Assembly: GCA_022712335.1 (NCBI GenBank) | Contig: JALAGR010000192.1 | Coordinates: 1 to 5,295, forward strand | Length of the DNA: 5,295 bases | From: Pediococcus sp. | GTDB lineage: Bacteria; Bacillota; Bacilli; Lactobacillales; Lactobacillaceae | Reading direction: 5' to 3' | In this document: positions 1-5,295 of the stretch, in pieces | Layout of the letters: the number at the start of each line of letters is the position of its first letter | How positions within the stretch are numbered: position 1 is the first letter of the stretch | The notes under the pieces: generated by a model | What the model was told of the DNA's origin: nothing | Seen by the model: only the letters and a program-made list of their open reading frames with translations | The model's database searches: none | Program-made: the position numbers and the translations under genes

Positions 1-79
1 AATTCAGGTACGGTCCGCAAATTTTATCACAGTAAAATAGTATAAATTGCGATTAATAGCCGTCAAATCCGTATCTTAG
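1..79. other. Left flank, no gene recognised
   Basis: This AT-rich stretch holds nothing that can be assigned. The frame starting at base 1 is open for 14 codons to a TAA at 43-45, so it could be the tail of an upstream gene, but all three forward frames stop within about 45 bases and none resembles a known C-terminus. A small inverted repeat, ATTTTA (21-26) and TAAAAT (33-38), has no T-tract after it and so is not a convincing terminator. Confidence 0.4.
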
Positions 80-110
80 TTGTCACTATTATTAATTAAT
101 ATGGTATAGT
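80..110 (+). promoter_or_regulatory. Candidate promoter of mntH
   Basis: TTGTCA (80-85) resembles a sigma-A -35 box and TATAGT (105-110) a -10 box. The -10 is preceded by TGG, which gives an extended -10 (TGnTATAGT) that would compensate for the long 19-bp spacer. The spacer contains the perfect palindrome ATTAATTAAT (91-100), which could be a regulator site (MntR-type control is usual for mntH genes), but I cannot match it to a known motif. Transcription would start near 117, giving a leader of about 165 nt before mntH. This is a motif-level call with no experimental support. Confidence 0.45.
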
Positions 111-171
111 AGTTATGGTTTTTGAAAAGAGCGCTCCGTTAGAAAAATAAATACTAACAATTCATTTGTGG

Positions 172-217
172 ATTGATCCATTTTTAGTGCGTAATCACGT
201 TTTAAAAATGGGTCAAT
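172..217 (+). promoter_or_regulatory. Long hairpin in the mntH leader
   Basis: The left arm (172-185, ATTGATCCATTTTT) pairs with the right arm (204-217, AAAAATGGGTCAAT) over 14 pairs with one T-G wobble. An inner GTG (187-189) / CAC (196-198) pair closes a six-base loop. Four Ts (217-220) follow immediately, so it could act as a weak terminator or attenuator, or as a structural element affecting mRNA stability or translation. I do not recognise a yybP-ykoY manganese riboswitch or a T-box core around it. The structure is seen in the sequence; a regulatory role is inference. Confidence 0.45.
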
Positions 218-281
218 TTTATGGTGGAGAGTTTATTTCAAGTTACCGAATTTCTAAACCAATAGAAAAGAGGGACTCAAC

Positions 282-1625
282 ATGTCAGAAAAACTTGATG
301 AAGTAGATAGTAAGAGCCTGGACGAAATCAATGGTAGTATCAAGGTACCTAAGAATGCAGGCTTCTGGAAAACGCTCATGGCGTACTCTGGACCAGGAAT
401 TTTAATTGCGGTTGGTTATATGGATCCGGGTAATTGGATTACATCAATCGCTGGTGGGGCACAATTTAAATATACGCTCCTTTCAGTTATTTTAATCTCT
501 AGTTTGATTGCGATGCTTTTACAAGCAATGTCTGCAAGACTAGGAATTGTAACTGGAAAAGATTTGGCACAATTAACACGAGAACGGACGAGTAAAAGGG
601 TTGGTTTCTTGTTATGGGTTGTTGCTGAATTAGCAATTATGGCTACAGATATTGCTGAAATCATTGGATCGGGGATTGCGTTGGAGCTGTTATTCCACAT
701 TCCATTGATTATCGGTATTTTGATTACAGCCGCTGATGTTTTAATTTTGCTTCTACTAATGAAGCTGGGTTTCAGAAAAATCGAAGCAATTGTTGCAACC
801 TTAGTTGCCGTGATTTTAATTGTTTTTGCATATGAAGTATTCCTCTCGGATCCAAGTATTTCAGGGATTGTTAAGGGATACGTTCCATCAGTCAAAATTT
901 TAGGTAATAACGCAATGTTGTATCTATCATTAGGGATTGTTGGTGCAACCGTTATGCCACATGACTTATACTTGGGTTCATCAATTTCACAGACTCGTGA
1001 AGTTGATCGTAAAGATCGTAAAAACATCGCTCAAGCAATTCGTTTTTCAACGATCGATTCTAATATGCAGCTATTCTTAGCATTTATTGTTAACAGTTTG
1101 CTATTAATTTTGGGTGCAGCGTTGTTTTATGGTACAGATAGTTCGTTAGGACGTTTTGTTGATTTATTCAATGCTTTAAGTAACAACCAAATTGTTGGTG
1201 CAATTGCTAGTCCAATGCTTAGTATGTTATTTGCGGTAGCATTACTAGCTTCGGGTCAAAGTTCAACGATTACAGGAACTCTTTCAGGACAAATTATCAT
1301 GGAAGGTTTCATTCGTTTGCATGTGCCACTTTGGGTTCAACGTTTAGTAACGCGTGTTCTCTCTGTAGCGCCAGTTTTGATTTTTGCGATTTACTATCAT
1401 GGTGATGAAGCTAAAATTGAAAACTTATTGACGTTCTCACAGGTATTCTTGAGTGTAGCTTTACCATTCGCAGTAATTCCACTTGTAATATATACAAGTA
1501 GTAAAAAGCTAATGGGCGAGTTTGCTAATCGAGCATGGGTTAAATGGTGTGCTTGGACTGCAACAATTGTCTTGATTTTGTTAAATATATATTTAATTCT
1601 TCAAACACTTGGTTTAGTTAAATAA
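282..1625 (+). CDS. mntH: Nramp-family Mn(II)/Fe(II) transporter MntH
   Basis: This is a proton-coupled importer of divalent metal ions, mainly Mn(II), in the cytoplasmic membrane. The 447-residue length and about 11 hydrophobic segments (first near 35-58, last near 418-442) fit bacterial Nramp proteins. The metal-site motif DPGN of TM1 is at 48-51, the TM6 motif MPH at 225-227, and family blocks are clear at 122-134 ([13 protein letters not shown]) and 324-337 ([14 protein letters not shown]). The first ~30 residues form a charged cytoplasmic tail. The start is fixed by AGAGGG at 270-275, six bases upstream. One oddity is that TM6 reads MPHDLYLGS where many relatives have a second histidine (LHS); here that position is Gly232. 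The gene stands alone, with its own candidate promoter and terminator, and has no obvious link to the ribose genes. Preference for Mn over Fe is inferred from the family. Confidence 0.95.
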   Translation: MSEKLDEVDSKSLDEINGSIKVPKNAGFWKTLMAYSGPGILIAVGYMDPGNWITSIAGGAQFKYTLLSVILISSLIAMLLQAMSARLGIVTGKDLAQLTRERTSKRVGFLLWVVAELAIMATDIAEIIGSGIALELLFHIPLIIGILITAADVLILLLLMKLGFRKIEAIVATLVAVILIVFAYEVFLSDPSISGIVKGYVPSVKILGNNAMLYLSLGIVGATVMPHDLYLGSSISQTREVDRKDRKNIAQAIRFSTIDSNMQLFLAFIVNSLLLILGAALFYGTDSSLGRFVDLFNALSNNQIVGAIASPMLSMLFAVALLASGQSSTITGTLSGQIIMEGFIRLHVPLWVQRLVTRVLSVAPVLIFAIYYHGDEAKIENLLTFSQVFLSVALPFAVIPLVIYTSSKKLMGEFANRAWVKWCAWTATIVLILLNIYLILQTLGLVK

Positions 1626-1683
1626 TGCTTGTTATATCAAGCCTTAACTAACTTCAATTGAACTTCAGAATTTGTTTTAAGTG

Positions 1684-1716
1684 ATACCCATTTCTAAACG
1701 GAATGGGTATTTTTTT
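1684..1716 (+). terminator. Intrinsic terminator after mntH
   Basis: ATACCCATTTC (1684-1694) pairs with GGAATGGGTAT (1700-1710), with one wobble and a five-base loop. A run of seven Ts (1710-1716) follows directly. It lies 59 bases after the mntH stop, so mntH is separated from rbsR. Confidence 0.9.
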
Positions 1717-1744
1717 ATACGATGGTGTAAACTAAAATTATAAA
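1714..1744 (+). promoter_or_regulatory. Weak candidate promoter of rbsR
   Basis: A promoter is expected here because a strong terminator precedes rbsR. The best -10 is TATAAA (1739-1744), with TTTATA (1714-1719) as a poor -35 at a 19-bp spacing. AATAAT (1746-1751) is another possible -10. None is convincing. No AAAACGTTTT element like that upstream of rbsK is present here, so autoregulation by the same operator is not apparent. Confidence 0.25.
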
Positions 1745-1773
1745 AAATAATTGTCCGGGATATTGGTGGGAAA

Positions 1774-2772
1774 ATGGATACAAAGAAGATAACGATTAAA
1801 GATGTTGCTAGACAATCTGGAGTTTCAATTTCAACGGTTTCACAAATCCTAAATGGTAACGAAGATCGGTTCAGTACGCTTACGGTTAAAAAGGTACTCA
1901 AAGCTAAGGAAGATTTAAACTATGAGCCAGATTACTTTGCTCGTCGAATGATCATGAAGAAGAGTAAAACAATTGGGGTTTTGGTTCCTGACATTACGAA
2001 TCCTTTCTTTAGCGAGTTGATTCGCGGAATTGAAAATATTTTTTACCAAAAAGGATTCATTACAATGCTTTGTAATGCGGACCTTGATCAGGAAAAAGAG
2101 GACGTTTATTTAGCTGAGCTTAGTCGACGTGGTGTAGATGGCTTCATTATCGCTAGTTCAATGATTTCAAATGAATCTATCAATGCTACTTTGACAGCCA
2201 AGGGTCATCCATTTATCGTGCTTGATCAAAAAAAGGCTGACGGAATTAGTGACGCGGTTCTAACAGATGATTTTTCGGGTGGTGTACAAGCAGCACAACA
2301 TTTGAAAGATTTAGGTCACCAAAAAATTGCTATTGTTATGCCGGTCGATGCGCCTGAAAATGTTCGAGGACGTTTAGCAGGAGTCCGTTCTGTGTATGAG
2401 GATAGTCAGATTGATGTAATTGATGCTAAGTTATCCAAAATCGGTGGACGTGAAGCAGTTTCCACGATTCTAGAATCTGATGCTACTGGAATTTTTGCGG
2501 TTAATGATGAGATTGCGTTAGGTATTTACCTAGGATTAGCCGAAGCAGGTAAAAAGATTCCAGATGACTACAGTGTGATCGGATACGATAATATCGACAT
2601 GTGTGAATACATGGTTCCAAAACTTACTACAATAGCCCAACCAATCTTTGAACTAGGCCAAACGACGGCTAACATGCTACTCGAAAGAATTGAAACGCCC
2701 GATAAAAAATGGGAAGAAAGAACATTACCAGTACATTTAGTGAAAAGATTTTCTACAGCACATTTGATTTAA
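1774..2772 (+). CDS. rbsR: LacI-family ribose operon regulator RbsR
   Basis: This 332-residue protein is a LacI/GalR-type transcription factor of full length. The N-terminal helix-turn-helix spans about 7-28 (IKDVARQSGVSISTVSQILN), followed by the hinge (NYEPDYFARRM, 49-59) and a periplasmic-binding-protein-like sensor domain from about 66 to the end (GVLVPDITNPFF; late block SVIGYDNIDM). In this family the sensor binds a sugar or sugar phosphate. Its place directly before rbsKDU makes ribose or a ribose derivative the likely effector and RbsR the likely repressor of that operon; this is inferred from context. At the hinge position where PurR has the minor-groove leucine Leu54, this protein has Met59. 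The start is the only in-frame ATG after a TAA at 1741-1743. Its RBS is weak, GGTGG (1765-1769) only four bases from the ATG, which suits low expression of a regulator. The gene overlaps its own terminator at the 3' end. Confidence 0.87.
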   Translation: MDTKKITIKDVARQSGVSISTVSQILNGNEDRFSTLTVKKVLKAKEDLNYEPDYFARRMIMKKSKTIGVLVPDITNPFFSELIRGIENIFYQKGFITMLCNADLDQEKEDVYLAELSRRGVDGFIIASSMISNESINATLTAKGHPFIVLDQKKADGISDAVLTDDFSGGVQAAQHLKDLGHQKIAIVMPVDAPENVRGRLAGVRSVYEDSQIDVIDAKLSKIGGREAVSTILESDATGIFAVNDEIALGIYLGLAEAGKKIPDDYSVIGYDNIDMCEYMVPKLTTIAQPIFELGQTTANMLLERIETPDKKWEERTLPVHLVKRFSTAHLI

Positions 2773-2795
2773 TAGAATCAATGTGCTATATTTTT
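2757..2795 (+). terminator. Terminator overlapping the end of rbsR
   Basis: The arm 2757-2769 (AGCACATTTGATT) pairs with 2776-2787 (AATCAATGTGCT), with a single bulged T at 2765. The six-base loop 2770-2775 contains the rbsR stop codon TAA (2770-2772). The tail 2788-2795 ends in five Ts. The left arm encodes the last residues of RbsR. The T-tract is slightly interrupted, so some read-through into rbsK is possible. Confidence 0.8.
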
Positions 2796-2822
2796 GGTGT
2801 ACTAGTAAAACGTTTTCATAAA
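2794..2822 (+). promoter_or_regulatory. Candidate promoter of rbsKDU
   Basis: TTGGTG (2794-2799) as a -35 and CATAAA (2817-2822) as a -10 are 17 bp apart. The -10 falls between the two palindromes of the operator, so a bound repressor would block RNA polymerase directly. Transcription would start near 2829, about 40 bases before rbsK. The rival GATAAT (2841-2846) matches the -10 consensus better, but has no good -35 and would leave almost no leader before the RBS at 2856. Confidence 0.45.
2805..2818 (+). promoter_or_regulatory. cre-like CcpA site within the operator
   Basis: GTAAAACGTTTTCA matches the catabolite-responsive element pattern TGWAANCGNTNWCA at 12 of 14 positions; only the first two bases (GT for TG) differ. 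CcpA repression of ribose operons is known in Firmicutes. The match overlaps the RbsR-like palindrome, so the likeness may simply reflect shared LacI-family operator grammar. Confidence 0.35.
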
Positions 2823-2831
2823 ACGTTTTAC
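2805..2831. promoter_or_regulatory. Double-palindrome operator, probable RbsR site
   Basis: GTAAAACGTTTT (2805-2816) and AAAACGTTTTAC (2820-2831) form a perfect 12-bp inverted repeat around a three-base centre (CAT, 2817-2819). Each arm also contains the 10-bp palindrome AAAACGTTTT, so the element is two tandem copies with CpG centres 13 bp apart. LacI-family regulators typically bind even palindromes with a central CG, which fits RbsR encoded next door. No second copy was seen in the window. Assignment to RbsR is inference from position and symmetry. Confidence 0.75.
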
Positions 2832-2868
2832 CGTTAAAGTGATAATTTAAAAATCGGAGGGATTTATT

Positions 2869-3777
2869 ATGAATACCGTAACAATTATTGGAAGTATCAA
2901 CTTAGACCGTACCATCCGAGTAAAACAAATGCCAAAACCAGGCGAAACAATGCATACAAAAGAAATTTTTTCTGCTGGTGGCGGAAAAGGTGCTAATCAA
3001 GCTGTGGCTGCAAAACGTTCTGAGGCTAAAACTAACTTTATTGGGGCAGTGGGTAATGACGACGCTGGTCGTGCAATGTTAGAATTATTAGAACATGAAA
3101 ACATTGATATGAGTGGTATTGAAACACTAGATAATCAATCTACAGGACAAGCTTACATAGTAGTTGATGATGCTGGTGAAAATCAAATTATGATTCACGC
3201 GGGTGCTAACACAGCATTTACACCAGATTATGTTCAATCTAAAGCTGATTTGATCAAGGGTAGTGACTTCATCATTGCTCAATTTGAAAGTTCATTAGAT
3301 TCAGTTACGGAAGCATTCAAAATTGCTCGTGAAGCAGGTGTTAAAACTATTTTGAATCCTGCACCAGCTGTTGAAAAGGTTCCTAGCGATTTATTAGCAG
3401 TAACAGACATGATTATCCCTAACGAAACTGAAACAGAAATTTTGACCGGAATCGAAGTTACTGATGAAGCAAGCATGAAGAAAGCTTCTAAAGCTTTACA
3501 TGATGAAGGAATTGAAGCAGTTTTAATTACTATCGGAAGTAAAGGTACATTCTACGATGTTAACGGCAAGAGTGGAATCGTTCCAGCATTCAAGGTGAAA
3601 GCTGTAGACACAACTTCAGCTGGTGACACATTCATTGGAGCAATGAGTACAGTATTGAATAAAGACTTCGGCAATTTAGAAGATGCCATTTTATACGGTA
3701 ACAAAGCTTCATCACTAACTGTGCAACGCTTTGGTGCACAACCATCAATTCCATACAAAAAAGAACTAGAAAAATAG
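2869..3777 (+). CDS. rbsK: Ribokinase RbsK
   Basis: This cytoplasmic PfkB-family sugar kinase phosphorylates D-ribose with ATP to ribose-5-phosphate, the step that commits ribose to metabolism. The 302-residue length is normal. The N-terminal GSINLD (8-13) and GGGKGANQA (37-45) contribute to substrate binding, NPAP (163-166) and PNETE (184-188) are typical ribokinase blocks, TIGSKG is at 221-226, and the second PfkB signature DTTSAGD (247-253) carries the catalytic base Asp253. RFGAQPSIP (287-295) is the usual ribokinase C-terminal block. The serine in DTTSAGD replaces the alanine found in E. coli RbsK and should be tolerated. The start follows GGAGGG (2856-2861) by seven bases. It is the first gene of the rbsKDU operon, downstream of the operator; its stop codon overlaps the RBS of rbsD. 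Confidence 0.95.
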   Translation: MNTVTIIGSINLDRTIRVKQMPKPGETMHTKEIFSAGGGKGANQAVAAKRSEAKTNFIGAVGNDDAGRAMLELLEHENIDMSGIETLDNQSTGQAYIVVDDAGENQIMIHAGANTAFTPDYVQSKADLIKGSDFIIAQFESSLDSVTEAFKIAREAGVKTILNPAPAVEKVPSDLLAVTDMIIPNETETEILTGIEVTDEASMKKASKALHDEGIEAVLITIGSKGTFYDVNGKSGIVPAFKVKAVDTTSAGDTFIGAMSTVLNKDFGNLEDAILYGNKASSLTVQRFGAQPSIPYKKELEK

Positions 3778-3790
3778 GAGGAAATATACA

Positions 3791-4186
3791 ATGAAGAAAA
3801 CAAAAATGATTAATTCAGATATGTCACGTGTGATTGCTCAAATGGGTCATTTCGACAAACTAAGTATCGGTGATGCAGGAATGCCTGTCCCAATGGGAAC
3901 AGAAAAAATTGATCTTGCCGTTGATAATGGAATTCCTAGTTTCATGCAAGTTTTGACAAATGTTTTAGAAGAACTTGAAGTTCAACGAATTTATTTAGCA
4001 GAAGAAATTAAAACTGAAAATCCTAAGATGCTTGAAAACATCAAGGAATTGATGCCAGAAACACCAATCACATTTATGCCTCATTCAGATATGAAGCAAG
4101 ATTTGAACAATTGCCATGCCTTTGTTCGTACTGGTGAAATGACTCCTTATTCTAATATTATTTTAGAAAGTGGCGTTGTATTTTAA
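3791..4186 (+). CDS. rbsD: D-ribose pyranase RbsD
   Basis: RbsD interconverts the beta-pyran and beta-furan forms of D-ribose, supplying the furanose used by ribokinase. It belongs to the RbsD/FucU family, which forms ring-shaped oligomers in the cytoplasm. The 131-residue length is close to known RbsD proteins. Family residues are all visible: the catalytic His20 (GHFD, 19-22), Asp28 in DAG (28-30), the block GIPSFMQVL (47-55), His98 (MPHSD), and Tyr120 and Asn122 in TPYSNIIL (118-125). The RBS AGGAGG (3776-3781) overlaps the TAG stop of rbsK and lies nine bases before the ATG, so translation of the two genes is probably coupled. Only 13 bases separate the genes, consistent with one transcript. 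Confidence 0.96.
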   Translation: MKKTKMINSDMSRVIAQMGHFDKLSIGDAGMPVPMGTEKIDLAVDNGIPSFMQVLTNVLEELEVQRIYLAEEIKTENPKMLENIKELMPETPITFMPHSDMKQDLNNCHAFVRTGEMTPYSNIILESGVVF

Positions 4187-4223
4187 ATCTAGCAATTTCG
4201 TCAATTAATTAAGGAGGAATCAC

Positions 4224-5108
4224 ATGAACACGACAGCGCTATTAATCGGACTTGGACCACTGTTAGGTTGGGGATTGTTTCCAACAATTGCATCTAAATT
4301 TGGTGGTCGCCCAGTAAATCAGATTGTTGGGACTGCCTTTGGTACATTTATCTTTGCTTTTGTTTTTGCTTTAATCAAAGGACTGGCTTTACCAACGGGG
4401 ATGGACTTGGTATTCACAGTCATTTCAGGAATTGGTTGGGCTAGTGCTCAAATTATTACATTCAAGTGTTTTGCTATGATTGGTTCGTCTCGTGCGATGC
4501 CAATTACAACAGCATTCCAACTTTTAGGAGCTTCTCTTTGGGGCGTGATTGCTTTAGGCAACTGGCCTGGTGCAACTGCTAAAATTATCGGTGCTGTAGC
4601 GCTTGTTTTGATTATTATCGGTGCATCGCTTACGGTTTGGTCAGAACACAAAACAAAAGAAAACACACAATTGATCACGAAGGCAGTAGCTTGGCTTGCT
4701 GTAGGTGAAATTGGTTACTGGGCATATTCTGCTGCACCTCAAGCAACTTCAGTTGATGGAATGCATGCTTTCTTGCCACAAGCAATCGGAATGGTAATCG
4801 TTGGTGTAGTCTATGCATTGTTCCTTTCAATGCGTGGTGAAAAATCAGCATTGACCGAAGCTGTATCTTATCGCCAAATCTGGTCAGGATTCTTCTTCGC
4901 TTTTGCTGCTTTGACATACTTGATTTCAGCTCAACCAAACATGAACGGTTTGGCAACAGGATTTATCCTTTCTCAAACATCGGTTGTTTTGGCAACTTTA
5001 ACTGGAATCTGGTTCTTAGGTCAAAAGAAGACACCAAAAGAAATGGCAGTAACGGTTGGTGGATTGGTATTAATCCTAGTTGCTGCAACAATTACAGTTA
5101 TGATCTAA
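4224..5108 (+). CDS. rbsU: Ribose permease RbsU (GRP family)
   Basis: This 294-residue integral membrane protein is nearly all hydrophobic, with about ten predicted membrane segments. It matches the glucose/ribose porter (GRP) family of the drug/metabolite transporter superfamily, relatives being GlcU and the RbsU of L. sakei. Typical blocks are GWGLFPTIASKFGGRP (15-30), GWASAQIITFKCFAMIGSSRAMP (71-93) and the paired aromatic region around 162-168 (EIGYWAY). It probably imports free D-ribose by proton symport or facilitated diffusion, which fits the need for RbsD and RbsK downstream in the pathway. The start follows a near-perfect AAGGAGGA (4211-4218) by five bases. It is the last gene of the operon, 37 bases after rbsD and before a terminator. 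Ribose specificity rests on context; glucose transport by GlcU-type homologues is the main alternative. Confidence 0.9.
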   Translation: MNTTALLIGLGPLLGWGLFPTIASKFGGRPVNQIVGTAFGTFIFAFVFALIKGLALPTGMDLVFTVISGIGWASAQIITFKCFAMIGSSRAMPITTAFQLLGASLWGVIALGNWPGATAKIIGAVALVLIIIGASLTVWSEHKTKENTQLITKAVAWLAVGEIGYWAYSAAPQATSVDGMHAFLPQAIGMVIVGVVYALFLSMRGEKSALTEAVSYRQIWSGFFFAFAALTYLISAQPNMNGLATGFILSQTSVVLATLTGIWFLGQKKTPKEMAVTVGGLVLILVAATITVMI

Positions 5109-5137
5109 ATAAAAAATAATTTGTTTTAAAAAGTTTG

Positions 5138-5171
5138 AGGCACGCTCTGATTTTAAGGGCGTGTCTTTTTT
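5138..5171 (+). terminator. Intrinsic terminator of rbsKDU
   Basis: AGGCACGCTC (5138-5147) pairs with GGGCGTGTCT (5157-5166) over ten pairs, two of them G-T wobbles, with a nine-base loop. Six Ts (5166-5171) follow. It lies 29 bases after the rbsU stop and is the most GC-rich stem in the window. Confidence 0.92.
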
Positions 5172-5176
5172 GTTAT

Positions 5177-5208
5177 AAAAAAATCCTTTGCAAAACTAAA
5201 AAAAGGAT
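5177..5208 (-). terminator. Possible minus-strand terminator
   Basis: ATCCTTT (5183-5189) pairs with AAAGGAT (5202-5208) around a 12-base loop. On the plus strand the stem is preceded by seven As (5177-5183), which read as a T-run after the stem on the minus strand. That is the layout of an intrinsic terminator for a gene arriving from the right and converging on rbsU. The stem is short and the loop large, so support is moderate. Confidence 0.4.
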
Positions 5209-5239
5209 ATACAATCATAGTGTAATAGTAAAATATTAC
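5187..5239 (+). promoter_or_regulatory. Possible rightward promoter with operator-like repeat
   Basis: TTTGCA (5187-5192) and TACAAT (5210-5215) are 17 bp apart and resemble a sigma-A promoter. An inverted repeat, GTAATA (5222-5227) and TATTAC (5234-5239), sits where transcription would begin and could be an operator. No ATG or RBS follows before the window ends at 5295, so any gene it serves would lie outside. It competes with the minus-strand terminator reading of the same bases; AT-rich DNA yields such matches by chance. Confidence 0.3.
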
Positions 5240-5295
5240 GCAATTACAAAGTGTTTTAGTAGACAATCAGCTGATTTCATCAAGTTATAAAGAAT

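Noticed and set aside
195..207. A partial match (CACGTTTTAAAA) to the rbs operator in the mntH leader
   Set aside because: Only one half of the palindrome is similar and it lacks the symmetric AAAACGTTTT core; it is within the leader hairpin and mntH has no link to ribose.
250..259. ATTTCTAAAC repeated before mntH (250-259) and in the mntH terminator (1690-1699)
   Set aside because: A ten-base match in AT-rich DNA of this length is plausible by chance, and the two copies sit in unrelated structures.
208..306. Small ORFs in the mntH leader (ATG at 115, 208 and 221; 11, 32 and 14 codons), the second overlapping the mntH start
   Set aside because: None has a Shine-Dalgarno sequence upstream, and the 208 ATG is within the hairpin arm. 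A leader peptide cannot be supported.
416..1027. A 203-codon open frame on the minus strand inside mntH
   Set aside because: It lies wholly opposite a clear Nramp gene, resembles no family, and has no credible RBS context; it is a shadow of mntH codon usage.
5236..5295. Partial minus-strand CDS at the right edge
   Set aside because: Nineteen open codons at a window edge are too few to call a gene and match nothing recognisable; kept only as part of a finding.
1..5295. Mobile elements, CRISPR arrays, tRNA or rRNA genes, toxin-antitoxin or defence genes
   Set aside because: No transposase, terminal repeats, spaced direct repeats, tRNA cloverleaf or rRNA sequence was seen; all long frames are explained by five ordinary genes.

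Overview
The window looks like chromosomal DNA from an AT-rich Gram-positive bacterium, most likely a lactic acid bacterium of the Lactobacillaceae. The reasons are the strong GGAGG-type ribosome binding sites, the short intrinsic terminators with T-tracts, and a ribose locus built around an RbsU-type (GRP family) permease rather than an RbsABC transporter. That permease type is known from lactobacilli such as Latilactobacillus sakei. The species cannot be fixed from the sequence alone.

Layout, left to right, all genes on the + strand. (1) Bases 1-281 are non-coding: a short flank with nothing recognisable, a candidate extended -10 promoter (80-110), and a leader of about 165 nt that carries a long hairpin (172-217). 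(2) mntH (282-1625) encodes an Nramp-family Mn(II)/Fe(II) importer and ends at a clear terminator (1684-1716). (3) rbsR (1774-2772) encodes a LacI-family regulator. Its stop codon sits in the loop of its own terminator (2757-2795). (4) A compact control region (2794-2831) has a candidate promoter whose -10 box lies between two AAAACGTTTT palindromes. (5) The operon rbsK-rbsD-rbsU (2869-5108) has tight spacing and strong RBSs and ends at a terminator (5138-5171). (6) The right edge (5172-5295) has a second hairpin oriented as a minus-strand terminator, overlapped by a possible plus-strand promoter with an inverted repeat. No gene can be assigned there.

How the genes work together: RbsU brings D-ribose into the cell without phosphorylating it. 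RbsD interconverts the pyran and furan forms of ribose, and RbsK phosphorylates ribose to ribose-5-phosphate, which feeds the phosphoketolase/pentose phosphate route. RbsR is inferred to repress rbsKDU through the double palindrome, and a cre-like overlap suggests CcpA may also act there. mntH is a separate, unrelated metal-uptake unit.

I found no previously undescribed system. The window is ordinary housekeeping and sugar-use DNA. The points most worth a second look are the operator architecture, the mntH leader, the unusual TM6 residues in MntH, and the unassigned right edge.
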